Below are positions 23,636 to 32,072 of a stretch of 64,000 nt of DNA, in pieces. Each line of letters begins with the position of its first letter. The first letter of the stretch is position 1. The notes under the pieces are model-generated. The model was given only the letters and a program-made list of their open reading frames with translations, was not told the origin of the DNA and ran no database searches. A program made the translations under genes and the position numbers. This DNA comes from Desulfitobacterium chlororespirans DSM 11544 (GTDB taxonomy: Bacteria; Bacillota; Desulfitobacteriia; Desulfitobacteriales; Desulfitobacteriaceae), in the NCBI RefSeq assembly GCF_900143285.1, contig NZ_FRDN01000004.1:127878-191877 (forward strand). Direction: 5' to 3'.

Positions 23636-25351
23636 ATGTCAGAAAAACATGGGAAAACCAATAGTAAAAACCTTTCCCGAAGAGATTTTTTACGCAATAC
23701 CGGTATACTTGCAGGAGGTGCTGTTCTTGGTACAGGTCTCTTAGCCGGATGCTCGGAAGGTGCAGCAAAAGATACTCCGGCTCCGGCTGGTGAGGCGTGG
23801 GATTATGAGGCCGACGTCATCGTCTGCGGTACGGGCCCGGCCGGCCTCGCCTGCGCAGCGGCGGCAGCCGAAGCCGGAGTGAGCGTCATCGCCATTGATT
23901 CCAATGACAAGATAGGCGGCAAGGGCATCCTGGCGGGCGGCAACCTGGGTATCGGCGGCGGCACCCGTATGCAGATCACGGCCGGTTTCGAGGAAACGGC
24001 GGAAATTATCTATGAGGACCGCACTGTCCCCAACCTGCGTACCGACAAAACCATGGTCGTTGAAACGGTGGATGGCCGCGAAGTGGAGATGGGCCAATGG
24101 CGCAAAATCTCAGGCGCCGAGGACGGCGAGGGCATGGCCCGTGCTTTCGCGGACAACAGCCTGGACACCTGGAACTGGCTCGACATTATGGGCGTTCCGT
24201 TTATTAAGGCCAATGTCAGTCAGATGGCGGCGGTCTATCGCGGTTCGCGCTACTACTCTACCACAAGCCCCCGCCTCGTGGATCGCGAGAATGGCAAAGA
24301 CGGCGATATGCAGGCAGGCGGTGCCGGTCTGTGCTGGCCGATCTATGACACGGCGGTGGACAACGGCGCCCAGTTCATCCTGAACTGCAAGATGACCAAG
24401 ATCCTGCGTGCCGAGGGCGACCGTGCCGGCCGCGTCATCGGCATCGAGGCCACCCTTGACGGCAAGACCGTCCGCATGAAAGGCAACAAGGCTGTCTTCC
24501 TCGGCACCGGCAGCTGGAAGGGATCCACGAAACTTAAACAGCTCTTCCTCCCCTGGCTCGCCAAATACCCGCATATCAGCGGCGAGCCCTATGTGTGGAA
24601 TGACGGCAACGGCATCGAAGCTGCCCTCGACGCCGGAGCGTCGCTGTCCACTGACCGCGGCAGCGACTGGCACGGCTGGCACCGCCATCCCGGCACACTC
24701 TGGCACAGCATCAAAATGCCCTTCGGTCTGCCCGGCACCGCCGAACCTCTCGACAGTGAGTGCATCTACGTCAATGCCGAGGGTAAGCGTTTTATGAATG
24801 AAGAGATCGGCGAAGACAACCCGGCCTGGGTAGGCGGCTCGAAACCTTTCTATTTCGCTCAGCTTTGCGCCGCCCAGACCACGGACAAGGACGGCCCGGT
24901 GGTCTGGATCATTCTCGACGAGACCTCCCGTGCCAAGCAGGAACTTAAGTTCATTGTTGGTGAGACCGTCGAGGACTTCATGTACGGCACCGCCGACACA
25001 CTTGAAGAGCTGGCAGCCGCCATCAAAGTGCCCGCCGATGCTTTGGCGGCCTCAGTGACCCGCTATAACGAGCTCGTGGGCAAAGGTGCGGATGAAGACT
25101 TTGCGAAGAAGCACCTCAACGCCAAGATCGCTGCTGCACCCTTCCACGCTGTCAAATGGGGTATCCAGAAGCACAACACCCTAGGCGGTGTGACCATCAA
25201 CCCCAAGGCTCAGGTGGTCGACTGGGATCTCGAACCCATCCCCGGCCTGTATGCTGCCGGCGAGAGCGCGGGCAACATGGATCTGATCGGCCTGGCCAAA
25301 CCCATCGTGTTTGGACGCATTGCCGGCATGACCATTGCACGTGAGGAGTAG
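23636..25351 (+). CDS. Tat-exported FAD-dependent fumarate/urocanate-reductase-like flavoprotein
   Basis: 571 residues. A Tat signal (SRRDFLRN at 14-21) runs into a lipobox (LLAGC, Cys39), so the enzyme is probably exported folded with FAD and lipid-anchored. The FAD-binding domain starts VIVCGTGPAGLACAAAAAEAG and continues GGKGILAGGNLGIGGG; the C-terminal FAD part is GGVTINPKAQVVD then GLYAAGESAGNMDLIG. It belongs to the flavocytochrome c/urocanate reductase family, which reduces an unsaturated acid outside the cell with electrons from cytochromes. The next gene encodes the heme partner. GC content is clearly higher than in flanking genes. AAGGAGG precedes the ATG; transcription should come from the sigma-54 promoter at 23438. 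Confidence 0.9.
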   Translation: MSEKHGKTNSKNLSRRDFLRNTGILAGGAVLGTGLLAGCSEGAAKDTPAPAGEAWDYEADVIVCGTGPAGLACAAAAAEAGVSVIAIDSNDKIGGKGILAGGNLGIGGGTRMQITAGFEETAEIIYEDRTVPNLRTDKTMVVETVDGREVEMGQWRKISGAEDGEGMARAFADNSLDTWNWLDIMGVPFIKANVSQMAAVYRGSRYYSTTSPRLVDRENGKDGDMQAGGAGLCWPIYDTAVDNGAQFILNCKMTKILRAEGDRAGRVIGIEATLDGKTVRMKGNKAVFLGTGSWKGSTKLKQLFLPWLAKYPHISGEPYVWNDGNGIEAALDAGASLSTDRGSDWHGWHRHPGTLWHSIKMPFGLPGTAEPLDSECIYVNAEGKRFMNEEIGEDNPAWVGGSKPFYFAQLCAAQTTDKDGPVVWIILDETSRAKQELKFIVGETVEDFMYGTADTLEELAAAIKVPADALAASVTRYNELVGKGADEDFAKKHLNAKIAAAPFHAVKWGIQKHNTLGGVTINPKAQVVDWDLEPIPGLYAAGESAGNMDLIGLAKPIVFGRIAGMTIAREE

Positions 25352-25358
25352 GGTCCCC

Positions 25359-26012
25359 ATGAAGATGACATCTGTAAAGAAAGTACCTGATACCAAGGCC
25401 ATCGGGGTGGTTATGATTGTAATCATGCTGTTTGCCCTGACTACCCTTGTCTTCGGCTGTACTCCCAGCACCGAAACCGGTACGAAGGGCAGTGCCGAAA
25501 CAGGCGCGAAGGACAACTCCCCGGAAGCTCCAGCGAACGACCCCTATGCTGTCACGTTCACCTGGGAGACCAATGCTGATTGCAGTGTGTGTCACCAAAA
25601 GGAACAGAATTCCTTTGCCGACGCCACCACAAAGGCAGGGGTTCACTCCACCCTCCCCTGCTCGACCTGCCATACGGACAGCGCCCTTTCTACCGTTCAT
25701 GAAAAGGTAACGAGCGCCTCCAAGACACCGATCCGGCTGAGGTCGACAAAGGTTGAACAGGCTACCTGCCTGAACTGCCACGAAAACCTTGAGAGCCTTG
25801 CGCAAAAATCAGCCGGCACAACTGTTCTTACCGACGCCAAAGGTACGGTTGTCAATCCGCATGCACTGCCCGAAACCAGCGACCACGCCATCATTTCCTG
25901 TGTTAGCTGCCATAAGATGCATACCGCTGAAGCAGTGGAGAAAACTGCGCAGGATCTTTGTATAAGCTGCCATCACGAAAAGGTTTTCACATGCTACACC
26001 TGTCACGATTGA
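25359..26012 (+). CDS. Lipoprotein hexaheme cytochrome c
   Basis: 217 residues from ATG 25359 (GAGGAG upstream); an in-frame start at 25335 would lie within the end of the flavoprotein gene. A signal segment ends in the lipobox LVFGC (Cys34). Six CxxCH heme motifs follow: CSVCH, CSTCH, CLNCH, CVSCH, CISCH and CYTCH, the last two close together at the C-terminus. It should sit on the outer face of the membrane and carry electrons from the quinone pool, or a quinol oxidase, to the flavoprotein, giving a two-protein version of flavocytochrome c. No membrane quinol dehydrogenase gene is in the pair. Confidence 0.9.
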   Translation: MKMTSVKKVPDTKAIGVVMIVIMLFALTTLVFGCTPSTETGTKGSAETGAKDNSPEAPANDPYAVTFTWETNADCSVCHQKEQNSFADATTKAGVHSTLPCSTCHTDSALSTVHEKVTSASKTPIRLRSTKVEQATCLNCHENLESLAQKSAGTTVLTDAKGTVVNPHALPETSDHAIISCVSCHKMHTAEAVEKTAQDLCISCHHEKVFTCYTCHD

Positions 26013-26022
26013 TCTAAGCGCA

Positions 26023-26060
26023 CTGGAGCACGGGGTCCCACGCGGACTCTCGTGCTCCAG
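26023..26060. terminator. Bidirectional hairpin between convergent genes
   Basis: CTGGAGCACG and CGTGCTCCAG form a perfect 10-bp stem with an 18-base loop, between the cytochrome gene and the convergent PucR gene. No U run follows in either direction, so it is a possible weak terminator. Confidence 0.5.
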
Positions 26061-26102
26061 CAACGCTGCGGATGCGCTTTGGAGATTTCTGCAAAGCTTA
26101 AT

Positions 26103-27785
26103 TTAGTCCGGTGCATCTTTAAATAAATCGTATATCTTTAAGGCAAAGTAAACGGCTGTTCGGAATTCATAATTATCCAAGGACTCCGGAAGCAGGGTCT
26201 GTATCTTTTTTAAACGATACGTTACCGTATTCGGATGAAGAAATAGTTTTTTTGCAGTATGGGTGATATTGCCGTCAGTCATGACATAGGTTCGTAACGT
26301 CTCCAGCAGATCGCCATTATTTTTCCGATCATAAATAATAATTTCAGAAAGGTATTCCTTATAGTAGGCACTTAATTCTTTTTGATCCTTTATATTAAAG
26401 AGAATCTTATAAATTCCCAGTTTATTGTAGCAGGCAACTGGCCTTAAGCTATGAATGGTCTCCAAAATTTCAATGACTTTTTGAGCTTCATCATAACTCT
26501 TTTTTAAATATTGAAATTCTGGATAAGCACCGCCAATCCCCACCAAAAGACAGTCTTTACCGAAGTCTTTTTCTAAATCAGCGGCACATTCCTTAAAGGC
26601 CTTTTCAATTTCAGCACCGATTGCCGATATATCTTCAGGTCTGAAGGGGATTAAAAAAGTGTATTCTCCTCCGCGATTGCTCATAATGCATTGCCCAAAA
26701 AGAGTTTTCAGTTTTTGCATAATATGCTTTTCGATAATGGTTTCGGCCTCACTATCCAAATATAACCGGCCTTTATTATTGTAGTTAAGCAAATTCATCC
26801 GTACCACAGAAATGGGGTTAGACCAGTTAAAACCAATCGGTAAATACTTTCTTAGGGATGCCATTAAAAGACGCCCTTGAACCAAGGCGTCGATGGCCTG
26901 TTGAGCTTCTGCTCTCTGTGTTTCAGTATCAATCATCGTTTTGACTAATTTTAAAGCAATTGCCGTAGCTCCATGTTCGAGAACCACAGCATCCGAATGG
27001 GTATAGGGTCTGACGGTTTCAATCAATGTTATGAAGCCGTAGATCACATTGCTGGAAAAAATCGGGACGATCATAAACCGGGCAGGAGACTTCGGTGCCT
27101 TCATTTCAAGGGCTTCAGGGGTTCTATTAAGCGTTATCTTTTTATAATAATCCGAGCAGAGCATATATTTCTGAAATTGCGGGGACAAAAAGTAATTATA
27201 GACAAGCGCATCTTTTTCCCCATCCACTCCAAACTCCGGAATCCCTTTGCCGATAATATTAAAGCGGGCATCATTGACAATAACCGGGTTTTTAGTCGAT
27301 AATGCCAGGGTCTGAGCGATGGACTGGACTGATTCTCCTTCGAGGACAAGTTGAGTTAAACGCGTATGAATTTCATCCATCTGTCTCAACTTCTCGATTT
27401 GTTCCTCCGTAATCCTATTCATTACTGATTCAATGACGAAGGGCCAAGTCGAATCATCCGGCAAACTAATAATGGGGAATTTCCTGGTATTGGCAATGAT
27501 TTTTACTGAACCTGAAATATCGCCTAGAAAGCGGCTTGTTTTAATAGCCAGTGCGCTGGCGCCATGATGGATAAGGCTCTCAATCCAACGAACCTGTGAT
27601 ACTGAATTATCACGGACAAAAAAGCCGGTCGTGCAAACCAGCTCCTGACCGCGCAGCCATTCGGCAGCATCCGGAACTTCTGCAACCGTTATCGTTCTGA
27701 CTAAATTATGGATACCCTCATTGCCTGCTATAACTTTAGCTTTTTCAAAGGCTTTCGTGGTAAGAACTTCTCCCACCGTTATCAT
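26103..27785 (-). CDS. PucR-family transcriptional regulator
   Basis: 560 residues from ATG 27785 (GAGGG 5 bases upstream); ATG 27797 is the alternative. The N-terminal PucR domain opens MITVGEVLTTKAFEKAKVIAGN and ELVCTTGFFVRD, a GGDEF-like region fills the centre (about 300-430), and the C-terminal PucR-type helix-turn-helix is DGNITHTAKKLFLHPNTVTYRLKKI. PucR controls purine and allantoin use in Bacillus; this family generally governs nitrogenous ring catabolism. The gene follows the amidohydrolase, malate dehydrogenase and nitrilase genes on the same strand and is the likely regulator of that group. Confidence 0.9.
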   Translation of the reverse strand: MITVGEVLTTKAFEKAKVIAGNEGIHNLVRTITVAEVPDAAEWLRGQELVCTTGFFVRDNSVSQVRWIESLIHHGASALAIKTSRFLGDISGSVKIIANTRKFPIISLPDDSTWPFVIESVMNRITEEQIEKLRQMDEIHTRLTQLVLEGESVQSIAQTLALSTKNPVIVNDARFNIIGKGIPEFGVDGEKDALVYNYFLSPQFQKYMLCSDYYKKITLNRTPEALEMKAPKSPARFMIVPIFSSNVIYGFITLIETVRPYTHSDAVVLEHGATAIALKLVKTMIDTETQRAEAQQAIDALVQGRLLMASLRKYLPIGFNWSNPISVVRMNLLNYNNKGRLYLDSEAETIIEKHIMQKLKTLFGQCIMSNRGGEYTFLIPFRPEDISAIGAEIEKAFKECAADLEKDFGKDCLLVGIGGAYPEFQYLKKSYDEAQKVIEILETIHSLRPVACYNKLGIYKILFNIKDQKELSAYYKEYLSEIIIYDRKNNGDLLETLRTYVMTDGNITHTAKKLFLHPNTVTYRLKKIQTLLPESLDNYEFRTAVYFALKIYDLFKDAPD

Positions 27786-27943
27786 TGTATCCCTCATTTT
27801 TTATACCGCCCCCCTTTGTCAAGACACGATTTTAAAAAGCTCATGATCTCCTTGGCCTGAGATCGCATCTGTCGAAAAGGCTTTTGGGAAGCTGCTGTCT
27901 TTAGTAGCATTATAACTTATGCTAAGCTGCTTTTGCGATATAT

Positions 27944-29521
27944 TTAACTTTGAACCATTTTTTCGTAACTTCTGGGGCGCCTGTCAAAAACAATATGAGT
28001 ACCGGGCACAACCGACTTTAAACGTGCATTGCAGAAATTGCAGTAAGCCCCTGTGGCATGAAGCGGTCTATTGAACAATGTGGAAGCAATGATGTTGCCT
28101 GCCGGATCAACGATGAAGCTTGCGGCATGAGGAGAATCGCCCAAAGTATCGGAGTATACTGCAAAAATAAAAATCCGGTTCTCGGCAGCCCTTGTCCGGG
28201 CTAAAGGAGCGGCCTTCGCAAAGGACATGCCATGCTGCCAGATGATTGCATCGGCGCCATTGAGCATTGAACAACGGGCAGCTTCCGGCAACAGCATCTC
28301 TTTTTCATGAAGAAAACCAATTCTGCCGAAAGGCAGCTTTCTGATCACAGGAAAATTGTTTTCCTGGATGAATGGATCCTTTTGCGGAACCGAGTCAACT
28401 GTAATGTAGCTGGCTAAAATTTCTTTGTTGTCAATTAAACGGGTCCTTGTTTGACCGTCGCTCCCTTCCGATAGGACTATAAATTGATTATCTTTTAGTA
28501 AGCTCTGGTATTCAGCAATATCTTCTTCATTTATAGATGTGGGTAAAATAATAAGATCCGGCTCTTGCTCTAACACCCGCTTAATATGTTTAATTTTAGT
28601 GCCTTGAGAAAGCTCATGATTGGCCAGACTGTTGACGATGACGTAGGGTGTTAACAGTTCAGGTATAACGGCTTCCGCCAAATAGCGATACACCGGCAAT
28701 TTTATTGTTTCAGTGGCTAAAATACTGTACAAATCCGGATGCCTGACTGGCAGCTCCTCATCAGAAGTGCATTGAATCTCACCGTTGGCATCTGTGGGGA
28801 TTTCTGCGGAAACTATCATATTCCGATCGGATGGGGCTTTGGCGACACATGTTCCATCAGGGCTGTACACAGCAGAACGGCCGGCATAGGTAACTGTATC
28901 GGCTTCGATCCCCCATTTATCGGCAACAGCCAGCCAGACTTTATTCTCCCGGGCTCTTGTCGCCAGCATGTAGTCGCTTTGTGCATTGCTCAGTTTATCA
29001 AGCTCCGGTCCGGTTGCCGTCAAATTGGCCAGATCAATAATGAGTTTTACATTTTCAAGGGCGACACTGCGAACCAGTTCCGGCAAGCGTGCATCTGCAC
29101 AGATAACGATACCAACCTTGCCGTATTCCGTATCCGCCGTGACTACTTCCGCCCCTTGGGTGAACCATCTTTTATCAAAATGCCAGAGATTGCTTTTTGA
29201 TTTTTTAGCGATTTCTTCTCCCTTTGGGTTCAATAGACTGGCAAGGTTTTGATTATTGTCAGCATAGCCGAAAGCAAGATATGTCTGTGTTTTCTTACAG
29301 ATTTCTTTTAACTCGTTGAAAATTTCTTCTAAAGAATCCTCCGTATCCGGTTTTTCACTTTGAGGCAGGAAATAGGCCGGATAAACACTTTCCGGAACAA
29401 TAATCAAATCATGATGTTGCGCAGCTTCCAGTATTAACTTTCTGATCTCCAACCAAGCTTTTTTAGAATTCTGCCAATCCTGAGCTTCGACTTGTAAACA
29501 TGCTAATCTCATTTTACCCAT
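27944..29521 (-). CDS. Two-domain nitrilase-superfamily amidohydrolase with a degenerate second domain
   Basis: 525 residues, twice the usual length. The first domain (about 1-255) has the complete Glu-Lys-Cys triad: Glu44 in VPESVYP, a Lys in KKSKSNLWHF (about 112) and the Cys in IVICADARLPE (about 142). The second (about 275-520) aligns in outline (LIILPTSINEED, KLPFGRIGFLHEKEMLLPEAAR) but has Thr/Ser for the Glu and Leu-His where Cys is expected, so it should be inactive. The first domain probably cleaves a carbamoyl or amide bond. It follows malate dehydrogenase by 53 bases in the amidohydrolase group. A start at ATG 29512 is also possible. Confidence 0.85.
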   Translation of the reverse strand: MGKMRLACLQVEAQDWQNSKKAWLEIRKLILEAAQHHDLIIVPESVYPAYFLPQSEKPDTEDSLEEIFNELKEICKKTQTYLAFGYADNNQNLASLLNPKGEEIAKKSKSNLWHFDKRWFTQGAEVVTADTEYGKVGIVICADARLPELVRSVALENVKLIIDLANLTATGPELDKLSNAQSDYMLATRARENKVWLAVADKWGIEADTVTYAGRSAVYSPDGTCVAKAPSDRNMIVSAEIPTDANGEIQCTSDEELPVRHPDLYSILATETIKLPVYRYLAEAVIPELLTPYVIVNSLANHELSQGTKIKHIKRVLEQEPDLIILPTSINEEDIAEYQSLLKDNQFIVLSEGSDGQTRTRLIDNKEILASYITVDSVPQKDPFIQENNFPVIRKLPFGRIGFLHEKEMLLPEAARCSMLNGADAIIWQHGMSFAKAAPLARTRAAENRIFIFAVYSDTLGDSPHAASFIVDPAGNIIASTLFNRPLHATGAYCNFCNARLKSVVPGTHIVFDRRPRSYEKMVQS

Positions 29522-29574
29522 CCTTTTCCCTTCATTCTCGCCTCTGCGATTTAAAACTTACAGCTCAGGCGGAT

Positions 29575-30528
29575 TTAACTAATCCGCCGCATCTTCCCTT
29601 TCAAAACAGAATCTATACCATGCCTGACCGCGGCTACGGAACGGTCGATTAATTCCCTTTCCTCCAGCTGCAAGTCAATCGCTAATATCTTCTCCACCCC
29701 CTGCAGACCGATGACTGCGGGAACATTTAATACCAAGTCATGATAACCCAGCTCACCCTCCAACTTGATAATACACGGCAGCACATGACGCTTATTCAGC
29801 AAAATAGACTCAACCATTTGCGTTAAGGCCGCTGCAGGGGCATAATAAGCACTCCCATTACCTAATAAATTTACAATTTCCGAACCGGCATGACGTGTCC
29901 GTTCCATAATTTTTCCGATTGCATCATCGCTCAGCAATTGCCGGAGCGGTATCCCCTGAACGGAACAATAACGTACAAGAGGTACCATATCATCGCCATG
30001 AGCCCCTAGTACAAATCCTGTTACATCTTCGGGAGCCACGTTAAGTTCATCGGCTACAAAAAACCGAAAACGCGCCGTATCCAGAACACCCGATTGCCCA
30101 ATAACCCTATGGCGTGCCAAGCCTGATGCTTTAAGAGCGATGTATGTCATCAGGTCAACCGGGTTGCTTAGAATGATCAGAATACCCTTGGGCGAATAGG
30201 CTACAACCTTCTGGACAGCATCAATGACAATCTCGGCATTAATATCGCATAATTCCTCTCGAGACATTCCAGGCTTACGGGCCATACCCGCAGTAATAAT
30301 TATAATGTCCGAATCCGCCGTTTTTTCATAATTTGATGTGCCCGTTACCCGAACACTGGAGCGGGTCAAAGGACTGGCTTCCATAATGTCCAGTGCTTTC
30401 CCTTGGGTGGGATGCTCCTTTGCCGGTGTATCCAAGAGGACAATATCCCCTATTCCCTTCATAGCCAGCATAAATGCCGTTGTCGTTCCTGTAAACCCGG
30501 CTCCCACAATGGAAATTTTCTTACTCAT
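29575..30528 (-). CDS. mdh: Malate dehydrogenase (lactate/malate dehydrogenase family)
   Basis: 317 residues. NAD-dependent oxidation of malate to oxaloacetate. The nucleotide-binding loop is ISIVGAGFTGTTTAFML; the substrate loop GMARKPGMSREEL carries the Arg typical of malate rather than lactate dehydrogenases; the catalytic pair is in VIGQSGVLDTARFR and VLGAHGDDMVP. I start at ATG 30528 (GGAGGGG upstream), because the open frame further upstream has no homology and overlaps the amidohydrolase gene. Its place in a cyclic-amide gene group suggests that the pathway releases malate or a similar hydroxyacid. Confidence 0.92.
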   Translation of the reverse strand: MSKKISIVGAGFTGTTTAFMLAMKGIGDIVLLDTPAKEHPTQGKALDIMEASPLTRSSVRVTGTSNYEKTADSDIIIITAGMARKPGMSREELCDINAEIVIDAVQKVVAYSPKGILIILSNPVDLMTYIALKASGLARHRVIGQSGVLDTARFRFFVADELNVAPEDVTGFVLGAHGDDMVPLVRYCSVQGIPLRQLLSDDAIGKIMERTRHAGSEIVNLLGNGSAYYAPAAALTQMVESILLNKRHVLPCIIKLEGELGYHDLVLNVPAVIGLQGVEKILAIDLQLEERELIDRSVAAVRHGIDSVLKGKMRRIS

Positions 30529-30623
30529 GTTCAACCCCTCCTTATATGTATAAGAATTCTTATAGAAAACAAACCACTTACCTCGGTGAGGGCGTGGTTT
30601 TAAAAATATCCTATCCCTGTCTT

Positions 30624-31958
30624 TTAAGCACGTTTTGCAAATTGACCGTCCCCCGGCTTCCCTAACAGTTTCCCTTCGCACATAATGATTTGACCCCTTA
30701 GCAGGGTCATGACAGGTTTTCCTATGCATTCAAAACCAGTGAAGGGTGACCATTTTGCTTTGGAAAAGATGAGATCATCTTCGATTGTCCAGCGTTTCTC
30801 CAGATCGACCAGCACTAGATCCGCATCTGCTCCCACGCTGATGCTTCCTTTTTTAGGATATAGACCGAGAGCCTTGGCTGGATTCTCGGCATAAATTTGC
30901 ACCAGCCGTTCCAGGGAAAGTTTGTTTTTGTTTACCGCCGTGAGCATTACCGCACTGGTGGTGTCAATACCGGGAAGCCCGAAAGGCGTTGTCCAGATCG
31001 TTCCCGCCGTTTTATGGGCCTTGGTCGAAGGGGCATGGTCCGAGGCCAGAATATCCAGTTCCCCATTCTTAACGAGTTCCATCAATTCCTGAGATTCTTG
31101 TGCCGAACGAGCCGGAGGAGTAAACTTTCCAAAGGGGCCATTGGCAGCAAGGCCATCTTCTTCAAAAAATAAGTATTGCGGACAAATCTCCGCCCGTAGT
31201 TTGGCACCACTGGCCTTTGCCTGCTGGACTAAACGGACTACTTTCGGATGACTTAAATGGGCTAAGGTTACTTGAGCTCCTGTCTCCTTGGCAATAAAGC
31301 ACACATTGGCTACAGAGACTGCCTCAGCTGCTTTTGACCGCCACTCTTTGATAACATAGCCGTCATTGCGGTGGTTTCTCTTAAGTATTCTTTCGTTGTG
31401 TGCAGTTAAGGCTTCATCTTCACAATGAATCAATACCTTTCCACCAAAGGAAGCTATATTGGCAAAGGCACCATAAAGGTCCGCACTGTTCTGTCCGGGA
31501 ACTCCGTGGGTGGTGCAGGTAAACATCTTAAAATAGGCGATACCTTTCTGCCACAGCTTGGCCAATTCTTCATATTGACCAGGCCATACATGGGCAGCAA
31601 AGCCAAAATCCACTAATGCTCTCTGTTCTACATAGTTCTTTTTTCGTTCAAAATCTTCAACGGTTCGAATCGGATGACTATGAGTATGTTCAATTACCGT
31701 GGTGACCCCGGCCATCGCCGCCGCACTGGTGCCATGAATGAAATCTTCCCGTTCATTTTCCCCCGGATCCATAAAATGCACATGCTGATCGATAAAACCG
31801 GGCAACACTGTGCGCCCCTTGGCATCAAGTGTTTGCTCTGAGTTGCCAAGCGGAGACGAACTTATGGCTTCAATTTTTCCGTCCTTGACTGTTATGCAGC
31901 CGTTAATCTGACCTTGCTGAGTCAGTATTTTTGCGTTAATAATTTGAAGGTCATACAT
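30624..31958 (-). CDS. Dihydroorotase/allantoinase/hydantoinase-like cyclic amidohydrolase
   Basis: 444 residues from ATG 31958, 9 bases after GAGGAA; a GTG at 31967 lies too close to that site. The urease-superfamily barrel is seen in LPGFIDQHVHFMDPGENEREDF (His-x-His, about residue 56), the central AYFKMFTCTTHG (position of the carboxylated Lys, about 147), KVLIHCEDEAL (metal His) and ILASDHAPSTKA (catalytic Asp). Members open cyclic amides such as allantoin, hydantoins or dihydropyrimidines. Together with a nitrilase and a PucR regulator it suggests sequential ring opening and removal of ammonia and CO2. Allantoinase is one option, but no other purine-degradation gene is in the window. Confidence 0.85.
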   Translation of the reverse strand: MYDLQIINAKILTQQGQINGCITVKDGKIEAISSSPLGNSEQTLDAKGRTVLPGFIDQHVHFMDPGENEREDFIHGTSAAAMAGVTTVIEHTHSHPIRTVEDFERKKNYVEQRALVDFGFAAHVWPGQYEELAKLWQKGIAYFKMFTCTTHGVPGQNSADLYGAFANIASFGGKVLIHCEDEALTAHNERILKRNHRNDGYVIKEWRSKAAEAVSVANVCFIAKETGAQVTLAHLSHPKVVRLVQQAKASGAKLRAEICPQYLFFEEDGLAANGPFGKFTPPARSAQESQELMELVKNGELDILASDHAPSTKAHKTAGTIWTTPFGLPGIDTTSAVMLTAVNKNKLSLERLVQIYAENPAKALGLYPKKGSISVGADADLVLVDLEKRWTIEDDLIFSKAKWSPFTGFECIGKPVMTLLRGQIIMCEGKLLGKPGDGQFAKRA

Positions 31959-32002
31959 ATTCCACACTTCCTCAATCCTTTTCTATTTATTTTAAAGGTT
32001 TT

Positions 32003-32039
32003 GGAGAGGAAGAAACTCAATCAAAATTCCTTCCTCTCT
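32003..32039 (-). terminator. Hairpin between the MFS and amidohydrolase genes
   Basis: GAGAGGAAGGAA pairs with TTTCTTCCTCTC on the minus strand (about 12 bp). The bases after it are only moderately T-rich, so it may attenuate rather than stop transcription from the MFS gene. Confidence 0.45.
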
Positions 32040-32072
32040 GGTTTAAGCTAAGCTATAGTCCATGGGGTTTCC

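Noticed and set aside
27903-27922. TAGCAT/ATGCTA hairpin upstream of the PucR gene
   Set aside because: A 6-bp stem with an 8-base loop and no U run; too weak to call a terminator or operator.
29575-30729. 67-residue N-terminal extension of malate dehydrogenase
   Set aside because: The extra part has no homology, overlaps the amidohydrolase gene, and the internal ATG 30528 has GGAGGGG at the proper place and begins at the usual MSKKISIVG-type start.
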